DNA of 64,000 nt, from NCBI GenBank assembly GCA_020723325.1, contig DYJD01000018.1, positions 62,001 through 126,000 of the forward strand. Direction: 5' to 3'. The notes below the pieces were generated by a model. It had not been told where the DNA came from and ran no database searches. It worked only from the letters and a program-made list of their open reading frames with translations. Positions within the stretch are counted from its first letter, which is position 1. Every line of letters begins with the position of its first letter. The translations under genes were made by a program, and so were the position numbers. Of the stretch, positions 19,521 through 31,096 are shown one piece after another. This DNA comes from Desulfosudis oleivorans (GTDB lineage Bacteria > Desulfobacterota > Desulfobacteria > Desulfobacterales > SURF-7).

Positions 19521-20461
19521 TGCTGGTAAGGCACCCGAGATCCTTCCACCCGGCAGGTAGTGATTCCACTGGACAAAAGCAGCAATTCCACGGCATCCAC
19601 TGCCAGTTCCGGCTGGGGGGTGGGTGCCATGATCAGCCGTGTCAGGGGAAAAGGCTGATCCGGTCGGCCGGGGAGATCGATGGCCAGCCACGGCGTGAGC
19701 CTGCCGTTGAGCTCATGGAATTGCAGATGGGTGTCGGTGGGCTCGATAAGCGGCGGCATACAGAACAGGCTCCAGTGCTCGCCCTGGTAATGGGCCGGAT
19801 GTTTGAACAAGGCGCTCAGTTGAATGCAAAGCCCCAGGAAATCATCGGCGATGTTGTTGAGATGCAGCCGGAAATCCGGACTTTCCAGGGAATGGGCGCT
19901 GAGCCGGCGTTGGGCTTCGGCCAGCAGGTCCTGGATGATTTTTTGTTGCTTGGCTTCATTGAAAATGCATTTGTGCAGTTTAAACCCCAGGGGCTCCGCG
20001 TGTTGGCTGAGCAGGCGGCTGTCGAATCCAAGGCTGAGGCTTTTGGAGTGGAAATCTTGGGTGCCGCGGCCGGCCCAATGGTCGCCTTCCTGGGCCAGAT
20101 GCCGGGCAAAAAGATGATAACGGGGCGGGGCGGTGAGCCGTTCAGCGATCTCATCCAGCAGCAGCTCAAAGCAGAGCTCGTCTTGGGTGGGCTCAAGTCG
20201 GGCCGGCCGGCCGGCTGGTTCCGGACTTTCCAGGGGAGGGGCGGCAAGGGCCGCGGCAGACCTGGCTTCCAGAATCCGTGCCGACTCCCGGGCCACCAGC
20301 TCGGCCAGATAGGCGATTTCGATGTTCTCGTTGACAAAACGGATATCCGGCACCGGCAGGGCCCGGCCCTGGATGATCCGCATAAATCCTTGGATGGTTT
20401 CATAAGCGTACAAAACCTGCGGCGGAGATTCGAATTGAATGAGCGCTTCCAGATTTTCCAC
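19514..20461 (-). CDS. Conserved-looking protein of unknown function
   Basis: Not recognised. 315 residues from a GTG at 20461 with GGAAG seven bases upstream. It begins MENLEALIQFESPPQVLYAYE; residues about 60-100 form an Ala/Pro/Glu-rich linker; the rest is soluble and mixed (FRLHLNNIADDFLGLCIQL, RLTPWLAIDLPG, AVELLLLSSGITTCRVEG). No signal peptide or TM. The stop lies in a heptamer repeat. The opposite strand also has a long open frame, but this one has the ribosome site and more natural protein-like composition. Function unknown. Confidence 0.7.
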   Translation of the reverse strand: MENLEALIQFESPPQVLYAYETIQGFMRIIQGRALPVPDIRFVNENIEIAYLAELVARESARILEARSAAALAAPPLESPEPAGRPARLEPTQDELCFELLLDEIAERLTAPPRYHLFARHLAQEGDHWAGRGTQDFHSKSLSLGFDSRLLSQHAEPLGFKLHKCIFNEAKQQKIIQDLLAEAQRRLSAHSLESPDFRLHLNNIADDFLGLCIQLSALFKHPAHYQGEHWSLFCMPPLIEPTDTHLQFHELNGRLTPWLAIDLPGRPDQPFPLTRLIMAPTPQPELAVDAVELLLLSSGITTCRVEGSRVPYQQF

Positions 20462-20535
20462 GATGGTTCTTCCTGCCCCTTTCTTTTGTGAGAGTTTTTA
20501 TTTATGGATGCGACTTCCTGCCGTAACCATTTTTT

Positions 20536-20592
20536 GTGGGAACGGCTTCCTGTCGCTTCCTTTTTTTTGTGGGAGCGGCTTCCAGCCGCGAT
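20536..20592. repeat. REP-like units (one degenerate, one full)
   Basis: GTGGGAACGGCTTCCTGTCGC at 20536 is degenerate; GTGGGAGCGGCTTCCAGCCGCGAT at 20569 is complete. Same family as 4662-4776 and 57996-58020. The rest of 20462-20865 is non-coding: a duplicated TCATGATCAG near 20630 and an AT-rich stretch near 20790-20860 that may hold the promoter of the DUF551 gene. Confidence 0.8.
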
Positions 20593-20865
20593 CCGGTCAA
20601 GATGTCGGCTGAACACTTTGCCGCTGTCATGATCAGAGTCATGATCAGCGGACAGCCTACGGGATAATATCGCAAACATCAAGAAGGAAAATGCTTTTAG
20701 AAAGCAATGGACTTTGATTGTGACCCAGAAAAAAACCGCACGGGATTTTTCCGGGATGATATTTGCTGTTTTACGGGAAGACATGGAAAAATTCTTGAAT
20801 CTCACGATATATACTGATATCAATACGGCAATTTTGTTAATATTGATATAATTAATTGATTTTGC

Positions 20866-21153
20866 ATGGTCTATCCTATGATCTCGGAAACCGACATAAG
20901 CCCCAAAGGGGCGGATGCCTTGATGGATTATTTCATCATGGAATGGATCGCTATCAAAGCCAAACAGCCGCCTTTGCATGAGAATGTGCTGGTCTTTTTC
21001 GGCGGTAATGATATGGAGGCGGTTCAAATCAAAGCCCTGGGAGAAAGCTGGGACGGCCGCCGTCGGGCCTGGTATCCCGGGGGCCAGGACTATGAAAATG
21101 CCACCCATTGGATGCCGCTGCCGCCGGCACCGCCCAAGACGCCGCCGCCTTGA
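20866..21153 (+). CDS. DUF551-like protein
   Basis: 95 residues. The core MEWIAIKAKQPPLHENVLVFF ... THWMPLPPAPPK matches the DUF551 pattern (W-I-x-V start, VLV strand, THWMPLP-P end), a small domain common in prophages and plasmids. No good ribosome site precedes the ATG at 20866; an ATG at 20923, after AAAGGGG, would leave just the domain (76 residues). It ends 18 bases before the next kinase and may share its transcript. Molecular function unknown. Confidence 0.65.
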   Translation: MVYPMISETDISPKGADALMDYFIMEWIAIKAKQPPLHENVLVFFGGNDMEAVQIKALGESWDGRRRAWYPGGQDYENATHWMPLPPAPPKTPPP

Positions 21154-21171
21154 TGAGAGGAAGCCCAAACC

Positions 21172-22350
21172 TTGACACGCGCTAAAAAACAAAGTCTTTT
21201 TGTGGTGGACGACAGTCCGGTAAACATCAAAGTGCTGGGGGAGACGCTGCAGGAAAGATATGAAGTCCGTTTTGCCCTGAACGGACCAGAGGCCCTGGAT
21301 TTGATCCGGGCCGATGTTCCGGATTTGATTCTCCTGGATGTCATGATGCCGGATATGGACGGTTACGAGGTCTGTCGCAAACTGAAGGCTGCGGAAGCCA
21401 CCCGCAATATCCCGGTGATTTTCATTACCAGCATGGACGAGAGTAAGGACGAGGCCAAGGGCTTTGCCGTGGGTGCCGTGGACTATATCATCAAGCCCTT
21501 CAATCCCCAAATCGTTCAGGCCCGGGTGGCGACCCACCTGGAGTTGAAAAATCACCGAGAATATCTGGAGGAGATGGTGCGGGAGCGCACGGCTGAACTG
21601 GAAAGGGCCAAGATCGCGGCGGAAGCGGCCAGCGAGGCCAAAAGCCGCTTTCTTTCCAATGTCAGCCATGAACTGAAAACCCCCATGAACGGCATTGTGG
21701 GCATGAACAGCCTGCTGCTGGAAACCCAGTTGTCCGCCGAGCAGCGCGAATATGCCGAAATCATCGCCAGATCCGCCAAGGCCCAGCTCGTCATCATCGA
21801 TGATATCCTCACCTTTTGCCAATTGGAGACAGGACGCCTGTCACTGAATCCCGCAAAAGTCCATCCCCGCACCCTGGTCAAGGAAGTCTATGACAGTATT
21901 GCGGCCCAGGCCGATGCCAAGCAACTGAATCTCTCCTACGACATTGCCGAGGGAACACCGTCGGAAGTCTGGGGCTATCCCCGTGAGCTGCGCCAGGTTC
22001 TGATTTACCTTTCCCAGAATGCCGTGAAGTTCACCGCCGGCGGTGCAGTGAAAATCCATGTGGCCGGCAGCCATCAGGGGCAGGGCCGCATTCGCTTCCA
22101 TTTCACCGTCAGCGACAGCGGCATCGGCATTCCGGCGCAAAAGATGGATCGCCTTTTCACACCTTTTTTCCAGGCGGACGACTCCTATACCCGGGTCCAT
22201 GGCGGCCTTGGTTTGGGCCTGGCCAACGCCGCCCGCCTGGTTGAAATGATGGGCGGGGGCATGGAGGTCGCCAGCGAAGAAGGCAAGGGCTCGACGTTTC
22301 GGTTTTATGTGGATATGACCGGAACCGGACCAGGGAGGGCAACAGAATGA
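21172..22350 (+). CDS. Receiver-linked histidine kinase
   Basis: 392 residues from a TTG at 21172, with GAGAGGAAG upstream; no ATG exists before the first receiver strand. N-terminal receiver about 8-122 (Asp56 in [13 protein letters not shown], Lys in IIKPFNPQ), a coiled coil (about 130-155), HisKA with His166 ([12 protein letters not shown]), and HATPase_c with DSGIGIPAQ and GGLGLGLAN. No sensor or membrane domain: the kinase is likely controlled by phosphorylation of its own N-terminal receiver, for example from another kinase in this region. Confidence 0.93.
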   Translation: MTRAKKQSLFVVDDSPVNIKVLGETLQERYEVRFALNGPEALDLIRADVPDLILLDVMMPDMDGYEVCRKLKAAEATRNIPVIFITSMDESKDEAKGFAVGAVDYIIKPFNPQIVQARVATHLELKNHREYLEEMVRERTAELERAKIAAEAASEAKSRFLSNVSHELKTPMNGIVGMNSLLLETQLSAEQREYAEIIARSAKAQLVIIDDILTFCQLETGRLSLNPAKVHPRTLVKEVYDSIAAQADAKQLNLSYDIAEGTPSEVWGYPRELRQVLIYLSQNAVKFTAGGAVKIHVAGSHQGQGRIRFHFTVSDSGIGIPAQKMDRLFTPFFQADDSYTRVHGGLGLGLANAARLVEMMGGGMEVASEEGKGSTFRFYVDMTGTGPGRATE

Positions 22351-22353
22351 GTT

Positions 22354-22452
22354 GATCGTGCTCGTGCTCAGCGCAGTGCTGCTCGTAATCGTAATCGAAA
22401 AAAATGATCACCGGAAACAAGCAGCCGATTACGATTACGAGCACGAGCACGA
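22354..22452. repeat. Hexamer inverted-repeat element (GTGCTC/GTAATC type)
   Basis: Left part has TCGTGC and TCGTAA hexamers (22356-22369 and 22382-22397, split by AGCGCAGTGCTG); the right arm 22426-22452 (CGATTACGATTACGAGCACG...) is the reverse complement. Same architecture as 4228-4319 and 40533-40670 but with different hexamers. It lies between the kinase and ppdK and could end the kinase transcript (inferred). Confidence 0.85.
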
Positions 22453-22518
22453 ACAATGGAAACGGGCCGCCAGCGGCCCTTTGCCGGAAGATAATAACAT
22501 TAGAAAGGTTGCATTGTT

Positions 22519-25244
<2,726 letters not shown>

Positions 25245-25248
<4 letters not shown>

Positions 25249-25280
25249 ATTATGAATTTCGAATTACGAATTAGGAATGG
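25245..25280. repeat. Heptamer repeat after ppdK
   Basis: ATGAATTATGAATTTCGAATTACGAATTAGGAATGG, left-arm type. It contains the ppdK stop. No paired right arm is seen before the next gene. Confidence 0.8.
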
Positions 25281-25341
25281 AGGATTCGATCATATTTAAT
25301 AAATCAATTGTCTAAACCCATTATTGTGATTTAGGAGCAGC

Positions 25342-28300
25342 ATGGTGAATTTCGGGCTGGATGAGCGCTTGACGGAAGAGGCCATTGCCCTGGCGGAGAA
25401 GTGGCAGGAGCGGGCCAATGACTTGCTGACCTTTGAGGAACGGGGGATTCAGGAGCAGATGCTGCGGCTCCTGACCCACCCCCTGGACAAAGTGGTCCTG
25501 ACCCGCCTGATCGACCAGAGCTTCCGCTCGGCCAACCCGGCCCGGGTGGCGGATCAGATCAGCAACCTGCTCCACGAATACGGGGTGCCGGATTTCTTTT
25601 CCTCAGTGGAAAAGCTCTTGGCCCAGATGTTCCTCAGCATCGGCCGGCATATCCCCAGTTTTTCCGTGCCGCGCATGATCGGCAAGATGCGCCATGACAG
25701 CAGCCGCGCCATCATTCCCGGGGAAGCGGAGGTGCTGCACGCCCATTTGCGCAAGCGCAAGAAGCAGGGTGTGCGCATGAACATCAACCATCTGGGCGAG
25801 GCCGTGTTGGGGGAGGCGGAAGCCGAGGCCCGGCTCATGACCTACGTGGACGACCTGCGCAATCCGGAAATCGAGTATATTTCGGTTAAAATCTCCACCA
25901 TCTATTCCCAGATCCAGCCCCTGGCTTTTGAGCATACCATCGCTGTTTTAAAAGAAAGACTGGGCCTGCTGTTTCAGACCGCGGCGGAAAACCGTTTTGT
26001 CCGGGAGGACGGCACGGTGGTGCCCAAATTCGTCAATCTGGACATGGAGGAATACCGGGACCTGGCCATCACGGCCCAGGTCTTTCAGACAACTTTGGAT
26101 GAACCCCGCTTTCAGCAGCATTCCGCCGGCATCGTGCTTCAGGCCTATTTACCGGACTCCTTTCCCATGCAGCAGGCAATCACCGCCTGGGCTAAAAAGC
26201 GCTTGGAAAAGGGCGGCAGCCCCATCAAGATCCGCATTGTCAAGGGCGCCAACATGGAGATGGAGATGCTGGAGGCCGCCCTGCAGAACTGGCCCCTTGC
26301 GGTTTATGACCGCAAATTGTTCGTGGACGCCAACTACAAGCGCATGGTGACCTTCGGCCTTAAACCGGAAAACTGCGCCGCGGTGCATCTGGGCATTGCC
26401 TCCCACAATTTGTTCGAACTGGCCTATGCGGCGGTGCTGGCCCGCCGCGACAACGTCACGGCAGGGTTCAGTTTTGAAATGCTGGAGGGCATGGCTGATC
26501 ATATCCGGCGGGCCATTTGCGAAGCCGGCGGGGAAATGGTCATGTATGCGCCGGTGGCCACCCGCGAGCAGTTCATCAGCGCCATTGCCTACCTGATCCG
26601 CAGATTGGATGAAAATACGGCCCCGGAGAATTATCTGCGTTACGCCCCGGGCCTCACGGTGGATTCCCAAGCCTGGGACTTTCTCAAGGAACGCTTTCGG
26701 GAATCCTGCGCTTATATTAATCAACCCAAGACCGGCCCCCATCGCATCCAAAACCGGCTCACGGAAACCTTTCCGGAAAAAATGGGTACCTATCATTATC
26801 GCCGTTTCGTGAACGAAGCGGATACGGATTTTTGCCTTGGGGCCAACCGGGAATGGGCCCAGGGGATCAGGGACAAGTGGAAAAAGGGGCCGGGGGATGA
26901 GCCGCCCGTGATTCCCCTGGTGATCGCGGGCCGGGAAATCAGCGCCGGCCGGGACCAGCGGGATTGTCTGGACCCTTCCCAGTTGCCCCGCAAAATCGCT
27001 GTGGCCCGCTATGTGAAAGCCGAGGCAACGGATATTGAACAGGCCGTGGCAACCGCCCAGGCTGATCCCGACGGCTGGCGCCGCCAAAGCCTTGCGCAGC
27101 GCCACCTGCTGCTTTCCGGTGTGGCCCGGCAATTGCGCCAGCGGCGCGGCGATCTCATAGGCGCGGCCATGGCCTGCACCGGCAAACTGCTCACGGAAGC
27201 CGACGTGGAAGTATCCGAAGCCGTGGATTTTGCCGAGTACTATCCCTATTCGGCCGCTGCTTTTGACAGTCGGCCGGGTCTTGAAAGTCGCGGCAGAGGC
27301 GTGGGGCTGATCCTGTCTCCCTGGAATTTTCCCATTGCTATTCCCTGCGGCGGCATCATGACGGCCCTTGCGGCCGGTAATACCGTGCTGTTCAAGCCCT
27401 CGTCCGAGGCGGTGCCGGTCGCCCATGAATTATGTCGTTGTTTCTGGGAGGCGGGGATTTCCCCCAATGTGCTCCAGTTCCTGCCCTGTGACGGATCCGT
27501 AGCCGGCGCGGCCCTGATTGCCAGCCGCGACATCGACTTCGTCATCCTCACCGGCGGCACGGAAACCGGCCTCGCTATTTTGCAGCAGCGGCCGGATTTG
27601 TTGCTGGCGGCGGAAACCGGCGGCAAGAACAGCACCATCGTTACGGCCATGTCCGACCGGGACCAGGCCATTAAAAACGTGGTGTACTCAGCCTTCGGCA
27701 ACAGCGGCCAGAAATGCTCGGCCACCTCCCTGTTGATCCTGGAAAGGGAAGTCTACGAGGATGAGGCCTTTGCGGCCCAGTTGGCCGATGCGGCCCGCAG
27801 CCTGCGGGTGGGGTCCGCCTGGCAATTTGAAACCAGGGTGGGGCCCCTGATCCGTCCGCCGGGCCAGGACCTGCTGCGGGCCTTGACCACCTTGGCAGAA
27901 GGGGAATCCTGGTTGCTCCAGCCCCAAAACATCCATGACAATCCCAATTTATGGACCCCCGGAATCAAATGGGGGGTGCGGCCGGGCTCGGACACCCACC
28001 TCACTGAATTTTTCGGACCTGTTTTAGGGGTCATGGCAGTCGACGACCTGGACCAGGCCATTGCGCTGGCCAACCAGAACGGTTACGGCTTGACAGCCGC
28101 CTTGGAGAGTCTGGACAAGCGCGAACAGGAAGGCTGGAAAAAAGGAATCCAGGTCGGCAACCTGTATATCAACCGGGGCACCACCGGCGCCATCGTGTTG
28201 CGCCAACCCTTTGGCGGCATGAAAAAATCCGCCCTGGGGGCCGGCATCAAGGCCGGCGGCCCCAACTATGTATCCCAGTTCATGGATTTCAACACCACAG

Positions 28301-28989
28301 GCTATCCTGTGACCGGCGCTCTTTTACAGGAAAGTCCCTTGTTGGGCCTGATTCAGGAATGGCGCAGAAAATTGGCCTGGGGCGATTTCGGCGAGGTGCG
28401 CGCGGATCTGCACAAAACCATTCATGCCATTGAGAATTATCTATATTGGATGGAACAGGAATTCGGGATAGTCAAAGACTATTTCCACCTGCGCGGTCAG
28501 GATAATCTTCTGAAATATCTACCGGTGGGTCGGGTGCTGGTGTGCCTGCACCCCCAAGACAGCCTGTTCGAGACCCTGGCCCGCATGGCCGCCGTGCGCA
28601 TCAGCGGCTGCGCGCTTTCCATCAGCGCGCCGCCGGGGCTGGAAAATGGGGTTGTGCGCTTCCTTGCTGGTTACGATGGTTCCAGATTGACGGGCGGAAC
28701 AGTTCTGACCTTTCAGAGTGATGCGGAAATCGCGGCTTCCCTCGCGGATTACCAGCGTATCCGCTATGCCGGGCCGGAAAGAGTTCCCGCGGAAGTATAT
28801 TCCGCCGCTGCCCGCACCGGTTTTTATATTGCGCGCACCCCGGTGCTGATGGATGGCCGGCTGGAATTGCTGCAATACTTCAGGGAGCAGAGTATTTGCG
28901 ACAACTACCATCGTTATGGCAATCTGGGGGAAAGAAGCTTGGAAAAGAAAGTTACTTTTTCGGGGAATTATTATGGATCAGACTTCTGA
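25342..28989 (+). CDS. putA: Bifunctional proline dehydrogenase / P5C dehydrogenase (PutA type)
   Basis: Oxidises proline to glutamate in two steps, the first on FAD and the second with NAD. 1215 residues. The N-terminal proline dehydrogenase barrel (about 1-480) has MNINHLGEAVLGE, VSVK-like ISVKISTIYSQ, IVKGANMEMEM and LGIASHN. The aldehyde dehydrogenase half (about 520-1010) has LSPWNFPIAIPCG, catalytic Glu in AETGGKNS and catalytic Cys in GNSGQKCSAT. About 200 C-terminal residues follow. There is no N-terminal DNA-binding domain, so it is not its own repressor. It overlaps the PilZ gene by 17 bases. Confidence 0.96.
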   Translation: MVNFGLDERLTEEAIALAEKWQERANDLLTFEERGIQEQMLRLLTHPLDKVVLTRLIDQSFRSANPARVADQISNLLHEYGVPDFFSSVEKLLAQMFLSIGRHIPSFSVPRMIGKMRHDSSRAIIPGEAEVLHAHLRKRKKQGVRMNINHLGEAVLGEAEAEARLMTYVDDLRNPEIEYISVKISTIYSQIQPLAFEHTIAVLKERLGLLFQTAAENRFVREDGTVVPKFVNLDMEEYRDLAITAQVFQTTLDEPRFQQHSAGIVLQAYLPDSFPMQQAITAWAKKRLEKGGSPIKIRIVKGANMEMEMLEAALQNWPLAVYDRKLFVDANYKRMVTFGLKPENCAAVHLGIASHNLFELAYAAVLARRDNVTAGFSFEMLEGMADHIRRAICEAGGEMVMYAPVATREQFISAIAYLIRRLDENTAPENYLRYAPGLTVDSQAWDFLKERFRESCAYINQPKTGPHRIQNRLTETFPEKMGTYHYRRFVNEADTDFCLGANREWAQGIRDKWKKGPGDEPPVIPLVIAGREISAGRDQRDCLDPSQLPRKIAVARYVKAEATDIEQAVATAQADPDGWRRQSLAQRHLLLSGVARQLRQRRGDLIGAAMACTGKLLTEADVEVSEAVDFAEYYPYSAAAFDSRPGLESRGRGVGLILSPWNFPIAIPCGGIMTALAAGNTVLFKPSSEAVPVAHELCRCFWEAGISPNVLQFLPCDGSVAGAALIASRDIDFVILTGGTETGLAILQQRPDLLLAAETGGKNSTIVTAMSDRDQAIKNVVYSAFGNSGQKCSATSLLILEREVYEDEAFAAQLADAARSLRVGSAWQFETRVGPLIRPPGQDLLRALTTLAEGESWLLQPQNIHDNPNLWTPGIKWGVRPGSDTHLTEFFGPVLGVMAVDDLDQAIALANQNGYGLTAALESLDKREQEGWKKGIQVGNLYINRGTTGAIVLRQPFGGMKKSALGAGIKAGGPNYVSQFMDFNTTGYPVTGALLQESPLLGLIQEWRRKLAWGDFGEVRADLHKTIHAIENYLYWMEQEFGIVKDYFHLRGQDNLLKYLPVGRVLVCLHPQDSLFETLARMAAVRISGCALSISAPPGLENGVVRFLAGYDGSRLTGGTVLTFQSDAEIAASLADYQRIRYAGPERVPAEVYSAAARTGFYIARTPVLMDGRLELLQYFREQSICDNYHRYGNLGERSLEKKVTFSGNYYGSDF

Positions 28990-30649
28990 ACGCCGTCTTT
29001 ATCCTCGCTCCAATGGCCAGGGGCCGCTTTTATTCGCGGATTACGGTACGGAAAGGTATCAGGATGCCCAGCTTGTGGACTTCGGCATCGGCGGGTTGGC
29101 TTTCGCGACGGACAAGGCCCTTGAACCCGGCGGGGATGTCTGTGTGCGGACAGAAGGGCGCCTGGCCGCGGGTTATGGGGCCAAACTGGCGGGCGGCCTG
29201 CGGGCCGAAGTGGTCTGGTGCCGGCGGCTGGCGGACTCCTTGTCGGACCAGTACCGGGTGGGCGTGGAGTATTACGAGCCGGCCCTGAAATACCAGGATC
29301 GTCCCTGGCGGCGTGCTTACAGCGAGGCTGTTCCCAGACGCCTGACCTATGAAAATACATATATTCCGGAATATCTGGCCCGGACCGCCGGCCGCTTTCC
29401 CCATCGCATGGCCATTTCCTGCGGCCGGGCCGCATTGACCTACGCCGAGCTGGAAGACGGGGTGGGAAGGCTGGCCACCTGTTTGACGGCTTTCGGCATT
29501 CAAAAAGGCGATCATGTGGCCGTGTGCCTGGCGCGCCTGATTCCGGCCGCGACAGCGTATTCAGCCATATTGAAAATCGGTGCCGTGGCGGTTTTGACCG
29601 ATCCCGGGTGCTCCAATCAGACCCTGGCAGGTCAGTTCCGCGATGTGGGCGTGCGGGTGCTGATTTGTCAGGAAGAAGATTACGGGCGGATGCTGGAAAT
29701 CCGGCGCGATTCCGGCATCCGCCAGATCATTTTAAGCGCGGAAAAAGACTATGCCGGCCTTGGGGACCGCATATGGTTGACCCTATCCAAAAAAAAACCG
29801 GGTGGCCGGCCCTGGGGCCGCACTGCGGAAAATATCTATTGCTGGAAAAGGGTCATGGGGGCTTATTCGGTTAATCCGCCCAATACCCGTTTGACTTTTC
29901 AGGACCAGGCCCTTTGTCTTTTCACCCCGGACGCAAAGGGGCGGAAAAGGCGCATTCACTGGGTTTCCCACGGCCTGCTGAGCCGCCAAATCCAGCAATT
30001 GGCAGCCTGGTTTTCCGGTGAAAACGAAAAAATTCTTTCCACCTTTGCCCTGTATGAAGTCCATGGGCTTATCTTTGCCCTTTTCCTGCCCCTTGCCCGG
30101 GGCTGGCAAACGATTATGGCACCGATGAATGTCAAGGAGGGACGCCCATTGCCGGCCGCCATCACGCGCATGAATTTGACCCTGGCATATTTATCGGCCC
30201 ATGACTATGCCGATTTGCTGCATCATCCGGATTTTGACGACGGCTGCGCTGCCGGCATCAAGATTTTCATGACCGGGCAAAGGCCGCTGCCCATGGAGTT
30301 TATCCGGGCCTTTGCCGCCAAAACCGGTCGCAACATCATCAGCGTCTTTGGCTTGGATCATCTGTACCCGGTGACCCACCTGCAGCCCTTGCACGAAGGT
30401 TTGTTCAAAGCCTACAGTATCGGCATCCCGGTGCCGGACTTGGAGTGCCGCATCGTGGACCCGGAAAACGGCAAATCCGACGTGCCGGTGGGAAAAACAG
30501 GCGAGCTGGTGGTTAAAAGCCGGGTTGTCTCGGACAGAGAGTCGGGCGGGTTCAGAGCCGGCCGGCCGGGACGTTTTGCCGGAACGGCCTGGCTGCGCAG
30601 CGGAAGGATGGCCAGGATGGACGAGGACGGCTTCTTTTACCTGGTGTAA
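28973..30649 (+). CDS. PilZ domain fused to a degenerate adenylate-forming domain
   Basis: 558 residues from the ATG at 28973 (GGGGAA upstream). Residues about 5-105 are a PilZ-like domain: R8-x3-R12 (RRLYPRSN) and D36-x4-G41 (VDFGIGGLAF), with Gly where Ser is usual in the second c-di-GMP motif. From about 120 an AMP-binding fold begins (FPHRMAISCGRAALTYAELE). Its catalytic motifs are broken: the P-loop is LFTPDAKGRKRR, the YGxTE motif is FGLDH, and the RTGD motif is LRSGR. It stops at DEDGFFYLV, without the C-terminal lid domain. Probably a sensor or scaffold rather than a ligase (inferred). Confidence 0.85.
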   Translation: MDQTSERRLYPRSNGQGPLLFADYGTERYQDAQLVDFGIGGLAFATDKALEPGGDVCVRTEGRLAAGYGAKLAGGLRAEVVWCRRLADSLSDQYRVGVEYYEPALKYQDRPWRRAYSEAVPRRLTYENTYIPEYLARTAGRFPHRMAISCGRAALTYAELEDGVGRLATCLTAFGIQKGDHVAVCLARLIPAATAYSAILKIGAVAVLTDPGCSNQTLAGQFRDVGVRVLICQEEDYGRMLEIRRDSGIRQIILSAEKDYAGLGDRIWLTLSKKKPGGRPWGRTAENIYCWKRVMGAYSVNPPNTRLTFQDQALCLFTPDAKGRKRRIHWVSHGLLSRQIQQLAAWFSGENEKILSTFALYEVHGLIFALFLPLARGWQTIMAPMNVKEGRPLPAAITRMNLTLAYLSAHDYADLLHHPDFDDGCAAGIKIFMTGQRPLPMEFIRAFAAKTGRNIISVFGLDHLYPVTHLQPLHEGLFKAYSIGIPVPDLECRIVDPENGKSDVPVGKTGELVVKSRVVSDRESGGFRAGRPGRFAGTAWLRSGRMARMDEDGFFYLV

Positions 30650-30667
30650 AACCGGTTCCACGGCGCC

Positions 30668-30692
30668 TAGGGCGGTTCGCGCACCGCCCCTA
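30668..30692. repeat. REP-like palindrome E, copy 2
   Basis: TAGGGCGGTTCGCGCACCGCCCCTA lies between two convergent genes and can form a hairpin in both transcripts, so it may serve as a shared terminator. Its CTA gives the stop of the minus-strand gene. Confidence 0.8.
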
Positions 30693-30983
30693 CCGTTTAG
30701 CCCTTGCCCGGAAATGATACTTCAGGGCCGCCCTGAAGTGGCCAGAGGCCAGGAGGGCGGCGGCGATGCCCTGCCGGGATGCGGCGGTGGAACAAAGGCG
30801 GTCGGCCTTGTAAAACAATTTCAAGGCCTCCAGGGCTTGACCGTCCTGCAACAAGGCGGCCGCTTCTGCCCGCATGGCCCCGGCCTTTGCCGAAAGCGCG
30901 CGCAAGTCGTCCACTTCCGTTCCGCAACGGGGGCAGGAAGCTTCTTCTGCTTCGATTTTTTTCCGGCAGGTGGGGCAGTTCAT
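30690..30983 (-). CDS. Zinc-ribbon plus helical (TPR-like) small protein
   Basis: 97 residues. The N-terminus is a zinc ribbon with two CxxC pairs (MNCPTCRKK and ASCPRCGTE). After that, helical pairs with TPR-like spacing (AAALLQDGQALEALKLFYKA, GIAAALLASGHFRAALKYHF). No membrane segment. It is convergent with the PilZ fusion gene and unlinked to the kinase upstream. Probably a protein-protein adaptor; the partner is not evident. Confidence 0.7.
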   Translation of the reverse strand: MNCPTCRKKIEAEEASCPRCGTEVDDLRALSAKAGAMRAEAAALLQDGQALEALKLFYKADRLCSTAASRQGIAAALLASGHFRAALKYHFRARAKR

Positions 30984-31096
30984 TTGGCTTCCACATAAAA
31001 CAACAGATCATCGATGGAGGAATTCTATCAATATATTTTTTAATTGCCGGAGCGTAGCGACTCCACAACTTTAGCTCACTTTAGTCACTCGCAACT

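Noticed and set aside
19816-21822. 668-codon minus-strand open frame
   Set aside because: It crosses REP repeats, an AT-rich gap and the antisense of the DUF551 and receiver-kinase genes; no domain is recognisable.
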